Source: Pseudomonadota bacterium (GTDB taxonomy: Bacteria; Pseudomonadota; Gammaproteobacteria; Xanthomonadales; Xanthomonadaceae). From it: a stretch of 16,662 nucleotides of DNA. The translations under genes were made by a program, and so were the position numbers. The stretch is from NCBI GenBank assembly GCA_023395465.1, contig JAEWZE010000160.1:1-16662 (forward strand). Reading direction: 5' to 3'. The notes below the pieces were generated by a model. It did not search any database. It saw nothing but the letters and a program-made list of their open reading frames with translations, and was not told the origin of the DNA. Shown piece after piece: positions 1 through 6,952 of the stretch. Positions within the stretch are counted from its first letter, which is position 1; each line of letters begins with the position of its first letter.

Positions 1-278
1 GCCTGGGCGGCAGCCTGCGCCGCGATCAGCTGGTTGACGTCGCTGGCGAACAGCACATCCGGGCTCGCCGGGCGCAGCGGGCCGGCCAGGAGGTTGCTGG
101 TGACCGAGGACGTCGGCGCGGCAGGCGTGTCGGCCGAGTCGCCGGCCAGGCCGGGACCGGCAAAGGCGGGCAAGGCGGACAGGGCGAGCAGGCAGCCGCA
201 GAGGGCGACGAACTTGCCCTGTCTGGCTGGGTGGGAGCGATGTCGGGTGCGGCCGGACGGGGCGGTTGCTGTCGTCAC
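1..278 (-). CDS. N-terminal part of a secreted protein of unknown function (3' end outside window)
   Basis: An open frame runs off the left edge. The first usual start codon after the upstream in-frame stop is GTG at 278; no strong ribosome binding site is seen, so the start is uncertain. The visible 92 residues begin with a basic stretch rich in Arg and His (about residues 8-22), then a hydrophobic segment (about 23-40) ending in ALPAFA, which fits a signal peptide cleaved by signal peptidase I. The following mature part is rich in Ala, Ser and Thr and contains no domain I recognise. It lies downstream of, and on the same strand as, a C40 peptidase lipoprotein gene 122 bases away. Pairs of NlpC/P60 genes occur in this bacterial family, so a second cell-wall peptidase is possible, but the catalytic part would be outside the window. 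Function is therefore left open. Confidence 0.6.
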   Translation of the reverse strand, partial: MTTATAPSGRTRHRSHPARQGKFVALCGCLLALSALPAFAGPGLAGDSADTPAAPTSSVTSNLLAGPLRPASPDVLFASDVNQLIAAQAAAQ

Positions 279-337
279 GCGGGCTTCACTTGAGCGGATC
301 AGCGGCGGAGTTTGCCGGAGTGAAGGCGGCGTGATGT

Positions 338-361
338 TAAAACAGGGTTACACAAACCTGT
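338..361 (-). terminator. Possible weak hairpin terminator or operator dyad
   Basis: Read on the minus strand, ACAGGTT pairs with AACCCTGT (one bulged base) around a 5-base loop and is followed by TTTT. It lies 40 bases past the stop of the C40 peptidase gene and upstream of the next minus-strand gene, in an AT-richer patch. The stem is short and the T run brief, so it may instead be a regulator site for the downstream gene. Confidence 0.3.
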
Positions 362-400
362 CCAAGTGGGTGATTCTGCTCACAAATCCGAACAGACCGT

Positions 401-922
401 TCACTGCAGGACCCGCTTCGCCCCGCTGTAGTGGCGCCGCCAGTAGCTTCCGTCCAGATGGTCGAGCCGGACGGTGCCGCCCGTGCTGGGTGCGTGGACA
501 AATCGTCCCTCGCCCACGTAGATCCCCACATGCGTGACCTGGTTCCCGTTTCCGAAGAACACCAGGTCGGCCGTGGCCAAGCGCTGCGGTTCGATCTTCG
601 GACCCTGGAAGCCGGCCAGCTCGCGCGAGGTCCGCGGCAGCCGCAGGTCCAGCATGTCGCGGAACACGTAATTGACCAGGCCGCTGCAGTCGAAGCCGCC
701 GTCGGGCGTGTTGCCACCGTAGCGGTAGGGGGTCCCGACCAGGCTGATCGCGCGCATCAGCACCGCATTGGCGGCAGCGGGATCGGCCGGCGCGGTCGCA
801 GGCCACTCGCGCTTGGGCACGGTGGTGGCGGCGCGCGGGGTCGGGCGCACGTCGTCGCGGCCGCAGCCGGCCAGCAGCAGCGCGCCGCCCAAGGCCAGCG
901 CGAGGGCGGCACGGATTGGCAT
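401..922 (-). CDS. NlpC/P60 (C40) family cell-wall peptidase, lipoprotein
   Basis: Probable D,L-endopeptidase cutting stem peptides of peptidoglycan in the periplasm, by analogy with the MepS (Spr) type of NlpC/P60 proteins. The chosen ATG at 922 gives 173 residues: a hydrophobic leader (about 5-19), a lipobox LLAGC with lipidated Cys20, a Pro/Ala-rich linker (21-50), and the NlpC/P60 domain (about 52-173). The expected triad is visible: Cys79 in FDCSGLV, His131 in VTHVGIYVG and His143 in FVHAPSTGG. An in-frame ATG at 994 would add 24 residues before the leader; it is less likely because the lipoprotein leader would no longer be N-terminal. The gene is divergent from slyD and may have its own promoter in the 143-base gap. 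Family assignment is firm; substrate bond and physiological role are inferred. Confidence 0.9.
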   Translation of the reverse strand: MPIRAALALALGGALLLAGCGRDDVRPTPRAATTVPKREWPATAPADPAAANAVLMRAISLVGTPYRYGGNTPDGGFDCSGLVNYVFRDMLDLRLPRTSRELAGFQGPKIEPQRLATADLVFFGNGNQVTHVGIYVGEGRFVHAPSTGGTVRLDHLDGSYWRRHYSGAKRVLQ

Positions 923-945
923 TGCCGCGTCCGAGTCCGGATAAT
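916..945 (+). promoter_or_regulatory. Candidate sigma-70 promoter for slyD
   Basis: TTGGCA (916-921), an 18-base spacer and GATAAT (940-945) match the -35 and -10 consensus reasonably well. Transcription would start near 952, giving a leader of about 115 bases before slyD. It overlaps the start of the divergent peptidase gene, which lowers confidence. Confidence 0.35.
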
Positions 946-1065
946 GGCCGGCTCCGTCGCCCGACGGCAGGGTGCGTTCGCGTGGCGGTGTCATGCGCGG
1001 CATCCTGCACGGGCCGTTTCCTCCAGACAAGCCGCGGCCCGCGCCGCGCCTCCCAGCGAGCCGCC

Positions 1066-1548
1066 ATGAAGATCGAGAAAGACCGCGTTGTCCGTTTCCA
1101 TTACACCGTCGCCGAAGCCGGCCAGCCGCCGCTGGAGTCGTCGAAGGAGCGCGGCGAGCCGCTGGCGATCCTGATCGGCCACGGCAACATCATCCCGGGC
1201 CTGGAGAAGGCGCTGGACGGACACGAGGCCGGCGAAAGCTTCGGCGTCGACGTGCCGGCGGCCGAGGCCTATGGCGAACGCCGTGACGGCCTGACCCAGC
1301 GCGTGCCCAAGAAGCACTTCGGCGCGCAGAAGCTGGCCCCGGGCCAGCAGGTGGTGCTCAACACCAACTTCGGCCCGCGCGCGGTGACCGTGGAGAAGGT
1401 GGGCATGAGCGTGGTCGACGTCGACCTCAACCACCCGATGGCCGGCAAGGACCTGCACTTCGACATCGAGATCGTCGACGTGCGCGAGGCCGAGCAGGTC
1501 GAGATCGAGCACGGCCACGTGCACGGCGAAGGCGGCCACCAGCACTGA
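1066..1548 (+). CDS. slyD: SlyD-type FKBP peptidyl-prolyl cis-trans isomerase
   Basis: Cytoplasmic peptidyl-prolyl isomerase and chaperone; SlyD proteins also bind nickel through a His-rich tail. The ATG at 1066 starts a 160-residue protein that matches the SlyD layout: an FKBP half (about 1-68, with the GNIIPGLEKAL motif at 40-50), an inserted chaperone flap domain (about 70-125), then the signature DLNHPMAGKDLHFDIEIVDV (120-139), which completes the FKBP fold. The C-terminal end (about 149-160) contains five His residues, a short version of the metal-binding tail; the protein is shorter than the 196 residues of E. coli SlyD because this tail is short. Longer upstream in-frame starts are ignored because they add an arginine-rich stretch unlike the family. 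No dominant Shine-Dalgarno sequence is seen. Confidence 0.93.
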   Translation: MKIEKDRVVRFHYTVAEAGQPPLESSKERGEPLAILIGHGNIIPGLEKALDGHEAGESFGVDVPAAEAYGERRDGLTQRVPKKHFGAQKLAPGQQVVLNTNFGPRAVTVEKVGMSVVDVDLNHPMAGKDLHFDIEIVDVREAEQVEIEHGHVHGEGGHQH

Positions 1549-1585
1549 CCGCACCGCCTGCCGCCGCGCCGCCTGCGCGGTGCGG
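1549..1585 (+). repeat. Inverted repeat just after slyD stop, possible transcript-end hairpin
   Basis: CCGCACCGC (1549-1557) is perfectly complementary to GCGGTGCGG (1577-1585), with a 19-base GC-rich loop. It begins on the base after the slyD stop codon. No T run follows, so it is not a classic intrinsic terminator; it may protect the 3' end of the mRNA or be chance in GC-rich DNA. Confidence 0.45.
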
Positions 1586-1603
1586 GCGGCTGGCTGCAAC
1601 CGG

Positions 1604-1624
1604 GGACCCGCGCACGGCGGGTCC
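1604..1624. repeat. Perfect 8-bp hairpin GGACCCGC-N5-GCGGGTCC
   Basis: Arms at 1604-1611 and 1617-1624 are perfectly complementary around a 5-base loop. It lies in the gap between slyD and the DUF418 gene and could be a REP-like extragenic repeat or a terminator stem without a T run. The rest of the gap (1625-1841) is GC-rich, without a convincing reading frame. Confidence 0.45.
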
Positions 1625-1697
1625 GCCTGGCGTCGCTGCCGTGATGGTCGCTTCTCGGCCGGCTCGCGGACGCTGCTCGTCACTGCGCTGCTTCGCG

Positions 1698-1729
1698 CGC
1701 TCGTCCACGCTCGCAACGAGCGTCCACGC
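1698..1729. repeat. Overlapping inverted and direct repeats in the slyD-DUF418 gap
   Basis: CGCTCGT (1698-1704) pairs with ACGAGCG (1716-1722), and the 9-base word CGTCCACGC occurs twice (1702-1710 and 1721-1729). This arrangement suggests a dispersed extragenic repeat rather than coding sequence, but copy number elsewhere cannot be seen from the window. Confidence 0.35.
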
Positions 1730-1826
1730 CGCGCGATGGGGTCCGCGCTTCGCACGGCCCGCTCGCACCGCGCGCCGCCGCGCTTGGCAAGCGCAGGCCG
1801 ACCCCGTCATCCTGTCGCCCGGGATC

Positions 1827-1833
1827 GAGGGGA
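1827..1833 (+). promoter_or_regulatory. Ribosome binding site deciding the DUF418 start
   Basis: GAGGGGA lies 8 bases before GTG at 1842. It is the only good Shine-Dalgarno sequence near the beginning of the DUF418 frame, so GTG is preferred over upstream ATG codons that would add an unrelated Arg-rich extension. Confidence 0.6.
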
Positions 1834-1841
1834 ACCAGCAC

Positions 1842-3095
1842 GTGACGCATCTGCAAGACCTCCAGGCCGGCGGTCCGCCGGCCTTTGCGCCGATCGACGC
1901 CGCGCAGCGCATCCAGGCGCTGGACGTGATCCGCGGTTTCGCGCTGCTCGGCATCTTCCTGATGAACATCGAGTGGTTCAGCCGGCCGCTGCAGGAGATG
2001 GGCTCGGGCATCGATCCGGCCGCCACCGGTATCGACCATGCCGCTGCGTGGGCCGTGCACGTGCTGGTGGCCGGCAAGTTCTGGGTGCTGTTCTCGCTGC
2101 TGTTCGGCATGGGCTTCGCGGTGATGTCGAGCCGGGGCGGGCACGGCGCGCAGTTCCGCAGCCGCTACGTGCGCCGCTGCCTGGTGCTGCTGGCATTCGG
2201 GCTGCTGCATGCGCTGCTGCTGTGGCCGGGCGACATCCTGCATGCCTATGCCGTGACCGGCCTGCTGCTGCTGGCCTTCGGCGAGGTGTCCAACCGCGCC
2301 CGGCTGCTGCTCGGGATCGGCCTGTATGCCGGTCTTGCCTCGATGATCGTGGTCGGGGGCGGACTGATGTCGCTGGTGCCGCCGGGCGAAATGCCCGGGT
2401 TCGAAACCATGGCCGTGGAGTTGGAGTCCGCCGCGGCGGCCGCGCGCGAGGTCTATGCGCACGGCAGCTACTTCCAGGTGGTGTTCCAACGCGGGCGTGA
2501 CTTCCTCACCCTCGGCGTGCAGGGCGCGCTGATGATGATCCCGATGGCGCTGGGCGTGTTCATGCTCGGCGCCTGGCTGGTGCGCTCGGGGCGCATGCAC
2601 GACGTGGCGTCGCAGCGCGGCTGGTTCGCGCGGCTGGCGCTGTGGACGCTGCCGCTGGGTGCGGTGTTCGTGACGCTCTCGATGTCGGTCGGCGAGAGCT
2701 TCGACGGCATGCGCGAGATGGGGCCGATGCTGCTGGCGCAGGGGTTGATGATGCTCGGCAGCCTGCCGCTGGCGCTGGGCTATCTGTCGCTGCTGGTGCT
2801 GGGCCTGGGCCTGCCCGGCATCTCGCGCGTGCTTGGTTGGCTGGCGCCGGCCGGGCGCATGGCGCTGACCCACTACCTGCTGCAGTCGCTGGTCGCTTCA
2901 AGCCTGTTCTTCGGCTACGGCCTGGGCTGGTGGGGGCAGCTCGGGCGCGGTGCGCAGGTGCTGCTGGCGCTGGCGGTCTTCGCGCTGCAGGTGGTGGCGA
3001 GCCACTGGTGGCTGGGCCGCTACCGCTTCGGCCCGATGGAGTGGCTGTGGCGCTGGCTGACCTACGGCGCACGGCCGGCGATGCGCCTGGGTTGA
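1842..3095 (+). CDS. DUF418 (YeiB-like) integral membrane protein
   Basis: Multi-spanning inner-membrane protein of unknown function, 417 residues from GTG 1842. The family signature near the N terminus is present: a conserved Arg-Ile-x-x-Leu-Asp-x-x-Arg-Gly-Phe-Ala stretch at about residues 23-34, continuing into the first membrane helix (LLGIFLMNI). A second conserved block, LFSLLFGMGF (about 83-92), follows, and the C-terminal DUF418 domain covers roughly 240-415, ending with the typical GPMEWLWRWLTYG. About nine to ten hydrophobic segments can be counted. Such proteins resemble acyltransferase-3/heparan-acetyltransferase-like membrane folds and are suspected transporters or transferases, but no substrate is established. 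The next gene starts 39 bases after the stop on the same strand and seems to carry its own -10 box. Confidence 0.88.
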   Translation: MTHLQDLQAGGPPAFAPIDAAQRIQALDVIRGFALLGIFLMNIEWFSRPLQEMGSGIDPAATGIDHAAAWAVHVLVAGKFWVLFSLLFGMGFAVMSSRGGHGAQFRSRYVRRCLVLLAFGLLHALLLWPGDILHAYAVTGLLLLAFGEVSNRARLLLGIGLYAGLASMIVVGGGLMSLVPPGEMPGFETMAVELESAAAAAREVYAHGSYFQVVFQRGRDFLTLGVQGALMMIPMALGVFMLGAWLVRSGRMHDVASQRGWFARLALWTLPLGAVFVTLSMSVGESFDGMREMGPMLLAQGLMMLGSLPLALGYLSLLVLGLGLPGISRVLGWLAPAGRMALTHYLLQSLVASSLFFGYGLGWWGQLGRGAQVLLALAVFALQVVASHWWLGRYRFGPMEWLWRWLTYGARPAMRLG

Positions 3096-3122
3096 GCCCA
3101 TGGAGTGCATCGCGCGCGCCGT

Positions 3123-3128
3123 TACACT
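3123..3128 (+). promoter_or_regulatory. -10 box placed for leaderless transcription of the FAD oxidoreductase gene
   Basis: TACACT ends 6 bases before the ATG at 3135, so a transcript would begin at or next to the start codon. No Shine-Dalgarno sequence precedes this ATG. No clear -35 box is visible. The same geometry is found before hutG in this window. Confidence 0.4.
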
Positions 3129-3134
3129 GCACGG

Positions 3135-4391
3135 ATGACCGAACGCAGCGACATCCTCGTCATCGGTGCAGGCGTGTCCGGCCTGGCCAGCGCGCTGTGC
3201 CTGCTCGAGCGGGGCCGCAGCGTGCGCGTGATCGACGCCGGCCGCATCGGCGGCGGCAGTTCCCACGGCAACTGCGGCACGCTGACGCCCAGCCACGCCG
3301 GTCCCCTGCATGCGCCGGGCATGGTGGCCAAGGCCATGCGCTGGATGCTGACGCCCGACGCGCCGTTCTACGTGCGCCCACGCTTCGATCCGTCGCTGTG
3401 GCAGTGGATGCTGCGCTTCGCCGGCCGCTGCAACCAGCGCGACTGGAATGCGTCGGCCGCGCCGCGGGCGGCCATCCTCAACGCTTCGCGCCAGGCCTTT
3501 CCGCAGTGGATCGGCGGCCACGGCCTGGACTGCGAGTTCGCCGAGCCGGGCGCCGACTGCGTGTTCCGCGATCCGGCGCAGATGGAAGCCTACGTGCGCC
3601 AGCTGCCGGCGCTGGCGGAACTCGGCATCGCGGCCGAGGTCATCGACGGCGGCGATTACCTGGCGCAGGAACCGGCGCTGCGCGAAGGCGTGGTCGGCGC
3701 GGTGCACTATCCGGGCGACGCCCAGCTGCGGCCCGATCGCTACGTGGCCGAACTCGCGCGCGTCGTGGTCGCGGCCGGCGGCGTGATCGAGGCGCAGTGC
3801 GAAGCCACGCATGCCGAAGCCGATGGCGGCGGCATGCGCGTGCATACTTCGCTGGGAGAGCGACGCGCGCGCGACGTGGTGCTGGCGACCGGCGCCTGGT
3901 CGCCGCTGCTGGCGCGCTCGCTGCGGCTGCGCTGGCTGCGCGACGCGATGCAGCCGGGCAAGGGCTACTCGATCACCTATTCGCGCCCCTCGCTGGTGCC
4001 GCGGCGGCCGATGACGCTGCACGAGCGCAAGGTCTGCGTGACGGTGTGGGACGACGGCTTCCGCCTGGGCAGCACGATGGAGTTCTCCGGCCACGACAGC
4101 ACGCTCAACCGGCGCCGGCTCGATGCGCTCGAACGCGGCGCGGCGGAATACCTGCGCGAGCCGGTCGGCCCGGTCAAGCGCGAGGAGTGGTACGGCTGGC
4201 GCCCGCTGTCGTGGGACGACCTGCCGATCATCGGCCGCGCACCGGGCCAGCCGCACCTGTGGCTGGCCACCGGCCACGGCATGCTGGGCGTGAGCATGAG
4301 TCCGGCCACCGGCCGCCTGCTGGCCGAACTGGTGGACGGCGACACGCCGCACATCGACCCCACGCCGTACTCGCCGGAGCGCTTCGCATGA
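3135..4391 (+). CDS. DadA-family FAD-dependent D-amino-acid dehydrogenase
   Basis: Flavoprotein of the DAO/DadA superfamily, predicted to oxidise a D-amino acid or cyclic imino acid to the imino form, passing electrons to the respiratory chain. The 418-residue protein starts with a Rossmann FAD-binding motif (ILVIGAGVSG, residues 7-16), followed by SSHGNCGTLTPSHAGPL (42-58), a block typical of the xanthomonad members. It ends with the conserved FAD/substrate segment DLPIIGRAPG and GHGMLGVSMSPATG (about 360-392). Close relatives are often found with hydroxyproline catabolism genes and act on D-hydroxyproline, but no such genes are present here, so the substrate is open. ATG 3135 is chosen over an ATG-less upstream extension because the FAD motif then sits at the N terminus. 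Its last codon overlaps the glutathione reductase start (ATGA), implying translational coupling. Confidence 0.85.
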   Translation: MTERSDILVIGAGVSGLASALCLLERGRSVRVIDAGRIGGGSSHGNCGTLTPSHAGPLHAPGMVAKAMRWMLTPDAPFYVRPRFDPSLWQWMLRFAGRCNQRDWNASAAPRAAILNASRQAFPQWIGGHGLDCEFAEPGADCVFRDPAQMEAYVRQLPALAELGIAAEVIDGGDYLAQEPALREGVVGAVHYPGDAQLRPDRYVAELARVVVAAGGVIEAQCEATHAEADGGGMRVHTSLGERRARDVVLATGAWSPLLARSLRLRWLRDAMQPGKGYSITYSRPSLVPRRPMTLHERKVCVTVWDDGFRLGSTMEFSGHDSTLNRRRLDALERGAAEYLREPVGPVKREEWYGWRPLSWDDLPIIGRAPGQPHLWLATGHGMLGVSMSPATGRLLAELVDGDTPHIDPTPYSPERFA

Positions 4392-5752
4392 GCCGGATCG
4401 ATCTGGATTTCGACCTCGTCGTGGTAGGCGGCGGCAGCGGCGGCCTGGCCGGCGCCTTCCGCGCGGCCGGGCACGGCGCGCGCGTGGCGCTGCTGGAGCC
4501 GGGCGAGCTCGGCGGGACCTGCGTCAACGTCGGCTGCGTGCCGAAGAAGGCGATGTGGCTGGCTGCGGAACTGGCCGGCAACATCGGCCTGGCCTCGCAG
4601 CTGGGTTTCGACGTGCCGGCGTCGCCGCAGCTGGACTGGCCCACGCTCATCGCCAGCCGGCAGCGCTACATCCACGGCATCCATGCCAGCTACCGCCGCC
4701 GCCTGGACGAGGCCGGCGTCGTGCTGCTGCCTTCGCGCGGACGGCTGCACGATGCGCACACCGTCGAATGCGACAACGGCACGCGCCTGCGGGCGCAGCA
4801 CATCCTCATCGCCACCGGTTCGCATCCGCGCCGGCCGGCGGTGCCGGGGGCGGAGCTTGCGGGCGTGTCCGACGACTTCTTCGCTTTCCACGCGCCGCCC
4901 GGCCAGGTCGCCCTGGTGGGCGGCGGCTACATCGCCGTGGAGCTGGCGGGCGTGCTGCAGGCGCTGGGCTGCCGCGTCGACATCTACGCGCGCAGCGCGC
5001 GGCTGCTCAGCCACTCCGATGCGGAGCTGGCCGGGCGGCTGCAGGAGAACTATCGGCAGCAGGGCATCGGCCTGCACTTCGACTACGCCCTGGCGGCGAT
5101 CGAGGGCGAAGCCGGCGACCTGCGCCTGCGCGACGCGGCGGGCCAGTCCACCGGCGGCTATGCGCACGTGATCCTCGCCATCGGGCGCACCGCCAACACC
5201 GCCGGACTGGGCCTGGAAGCGGCCGGCGTGGAGCTGGACGCGCGCGGCAACATCGTCGTCGACGCCTGCCAGCGCAGCCGCGTGCCGCACATCGTCGCGG
5301 TGGGCGACGTGACCGGTCGCGCGACGCTGACGCCAGTTGCGATCGCCGCCGCGCGGCGCGCCATGGACCGCGTGTTCGGCGGCGATGCGCAGGCGCGGCT
5401 GGACTACGACGACATTCCGACCGTGGTGTTCGCGCACCCGCCGCTGGCTTCGGTCGGGCTGACCGAGGCGCAGGCGCGCGAGCAGCATGGCGATGCCGCG
5501 GTCCACGTCAGCCGCAGCACCTTCCGCCCGATGCGCCAGGCGCTGGGCGACCGGCCGCAGCACAGCCTGTTCAAGCTGGTCTGCGTCGGCGAGGCGCGAC
5601 GCGTCGTCGGCATCCACCTGCTGGGCGAGGGCGCCGACGAGATCCTGCAGGGCTTCGCCGTCGCGCTGAAGAAAGGCCTCACCCTGGCCGACCTGCACGA
5701 CACGGTGGCGATCCATCCGACCAGCGCCGAGGAGGTGGTGCTGATGCGGTGA
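4388..5752 (+). CDS. gor: Glutathione-disulfide reductase
   Basis: Cytoplasmic FAD/NADPH enzyme keeping glutathione reduced. The 454-residue length matches the family (E. coli Gor, 450). Domains in order: FAD-binding motif VVVGGGSGG (11-19); redox-active disulfide in GGTCVNVGCVPKK (Cys45 and Cys50); ATG FAD motif (IATGSHP, about 141-147); NADPH-binding motif VGGGYIAVELAG (177-188) with Arg202 and Arg205 downstream where NADPH-specific enzymes carry basic residues; second FAD motif (VGDVTG); and the C-terminal dimerisation domain ending with the catalytic His443-Pro in HPTSAEE. The absence of the N-terminal membrane or mercury-binding parts rules out mercuric reductase, and the GGTCVNVGCVPKK form favours Gor over lipoamide dehydrogenase. 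It overlaps the DadA-like gene by four bases. The stop is 58 bases from the convergent GH43 stop; no clear terminator is visible between them. Confidence 0.92.
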   Translation: MSRIDLDFDLVVVGGGSGGLAGAFRAAGHGARVALLEPGELGGTCVNVGCVPKKAMWLAAELAGNIGLASQLGFDVPASPQLDWPTLIASRQRYIHGIHASYRRRLDEAGVVLLPSRGRLHDAHTVECDNGTRLRAQHILIATGSHPRRPAVPGAELAGVSDDFFAFHAPPGQVALVGGGYIAVELAGVLQALGCRVDIYARSARLLSHSDAELAGRLQENYRQQGIGLHFDYALAAIEGEAGDLRLRDAAGQSTGGYAHVILAIGRTANTAGLGLEAAGVELDARGNIVVDACQRSRVPHIVAVGDVTGRATLTPVAIAAARRAMDRVFGGDAQARLDYDDIPTVVFAHPPLASVGLTEAQAREQHGDAAVHVSRSTFRPMRQALGDRPQHSLFKLVCVGEARRVVGIHLLGEGADEILQGFAVALKKGLTLADLHDTVAIHPTSAEEVVLMR

Positions 5753-5810
5753 GGGCTGTCGAACGCCGCGCCCGCACCGCTCCCGGCAGCTGTTTCCGGC
5801 CGCGGCCCGG

Positions 5811-6797
5811 CTACCTGTGCCGTGGGACTGAAACGCCTTTGGCCGTATGCACGATGGGCAGGATGCTGCCGTCTGCCCCGTAGTACAGGTGTTCCACCGC
5901 CACGGCGCGGCGGCCGAGACCGCCAGGCTGATCCCCGACGGTCAGCTTCCCGTCGTGGTAGAAGAAATACCAGTTGCCCTTGAACTCCACGATCCCCGGA
6001 TGGATGGTGAAGCTGTTTTCCGCCGGGCCACTGATCTCCCCGCGGTAGGTCCAAGGGCCGGTGACGGACGGTGCGGTGGCGTAGGAGATCAGCTCGTCGT
6101 CGGACACGGACTTGTCCATCGAGGCGTAGGTGAGATAGTAGAGCTCGCCGCGCTTGTGCAGCCACGGACCCTCGACATACTTGGGCAGTTCGACCTGCTG
6201 GATGGGGCCATCCAGTTCGATCATGTTCGGCTTGAGCCTGGCGTAGTAGAAGTTGGCATTGCCCCACATCAGCCAGGCGCTGCCGTCGTCGTCGATGAAG
6301 ACCGTCGGGTCGATGTCGTCCCAGGTGTGCGGTCCCTGCGGCGTCATGTCGTTGCTCACCAGCGCCGACCCGCGCGCATCGACGAACGGGCCGGTCGGGC
6401 TGTCGGAGACCGCCACACCGATCGCCTTGCCCGGACGCGTCCGGTCGTGCTCGACCGTGGCGTAGAAGTAGAACCTGCCATCCTTCCCGATCGCCTCCGA
6501 GGCCCAGGCATCCTTGCTCGCCCACCTGAAATCGGTGGGCTTCATGATCGGGCCGTGGTCGGTCCAGCGCGCCATGTCGGTGGTCGAATAGACCCGCCAT
6601 TCGACGATGTTGAACATCTCCTCGCCGCGCGCCATGTCGTGGCCGACGTAGAGGTAGAGCGTATCGCCGACCACCAGCGGGGCGGGATCGGCGGTATGGC
6701 GGTCGGTGAACAGCGGATTGGTGGCGCCGCCCGGCGCCTTGTCGGCGGTAGCGCATGCGGCCAGCGCAAGACAGGAGATCAGCAGAAGGGATTTCAT
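5811..6797 (-). CDS. GH43 family glycosidase, predicted lipoprotein
   Basis: Five-bladed beta-propeller glycosidase, probably an alpha-L-arabinofuranosidase and/or beta-xylosidase anchored to an envelope membrane. From ATG 6797 it has 328 residues: a short leader with lipobox LAAC (lipidated Cys15) and then the GH43 catalytic domain (about 28-320). The three catalytic acids are recognisable: Asp37 in TADPAPLV (base), Asp163 in DDIDPTVF (pKa modulator) and Glu209 in VEGPWLH (acid). HPGIVEFKGNWYFFYH (266-281) is the late-blade segment usual in the family. The start is set by the leader; an upstream in-frame ATG at 6944 would add 49 Arg/Pro-rich residues and overlap the divergent hutG promoter. 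No good Shine-Dalgarno sequence or promoter was found in the 155-base gap to hutG. The substrate within GH43 cannot be fixed from sequence reading; the neighbourhood favours arabinan or arabinoxylan side chains. Confidence 0.87.
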   Translation of the reverse strand: MKSLLLISCLALAACATADKAPGGATNPLFTDRHTADPAPLVVGDTLYLYVGHDMARGEEMFNIVEWRVYSTTDMARWTDHGPIMKPTDFRWASKDAWASEAIGKDGRFYFYATVEHDRTRPGKAIGVAVSDSPTGPFVDARGSALVSNDMTPQGPHTWDDIDPTVFIDDDGSAWLMWGNANFYYARLKPNMIELDGPIQQVELPKYVEGPWLHKRGELYYLTYASMDKSVSDDELISYATAPSVTGPWTYRGEISGPAENSFTIHPGIVEFKGNWYFFYHDGKLTVGDQPGGLGRRAVAVEHLYYGADGSILPIVHTAKGVSVPRHR

Positions 6798-6939
6798 CGC
6801 AACGTCCGGTGGAAGGCGCGCCGGGGCGGGCGCACGTCGAAGGTCGGCAGGGGGGCGGAGGAGGGCAGCGCGTGGCGTCGGCAGGGATCGCGGATCGCCG
6901 CGGGGCCCCGTGCGTGGCACCGCGCAGTGGGCGTGGCCG

Positions 6940-6945
6940 TACAAT
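6940..6945 (+). promoter_or_regulatory. -10 box placed for leaderless transcription of hutG
   Basis: TACAAT (5 of 6 matches to consensus) ends 7 bases before the ATG at 6953, so transcription should begin at or beside the A of the start codon. No Shine-Dalgarno sequence lies in between (only CCGGGCC). A TGGCAC at 6915-6920 is a poor and widely spaced -35 candidate. Confidence 0.5.
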
Positions 6946-6952
6946 CCGGGCC

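Noticed and set aside
1680..2873. Minus-strand open frame of 397 codons opposite the DUF418 gene
   Set aside because: His/Gln/Arg-rich translation typical of antisense frames in GC-rich DNA; no domain and a convincing gene lies on the other strand.
2642..4387. Long upstream extension of the gor frame (a continuous open frame from 2642)
   Set aside because: It is Arg/Ala/Gly-rich and overlaps the well-supported DUF418 and DadA-like genes in another frame; the family N terminus of glutathione reductase starts at 4388.
3977..5716. Minus-strand open frame of 579 codons opposite gor and the DadA-like gene
   Set aside because: Antisense shadow: composition biased and no recognisable motif.
4388..5752. 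Mercuric reductase or lipoamide dehydrogenase instead of glutathione reductase
   Set aside because: No N-terminal metal-binding domain, no C-terminal vicinal Cys pair, and the redox motif GGTCVNVGCVPKK fits glutathione reductase.
5798..5807. GGCCGCGGCC palindrome between gor and the GH43 lipoprotein gene as a terminator
   Set aside because: It has no loop and no T run, so it cannot form a usual terminator hairpin.
6915..6920. TGGCAC upstream of hutG as a sigma-54 -24 element
   Set aside because: No TTGC/TTGCA -12 element at the required distance.
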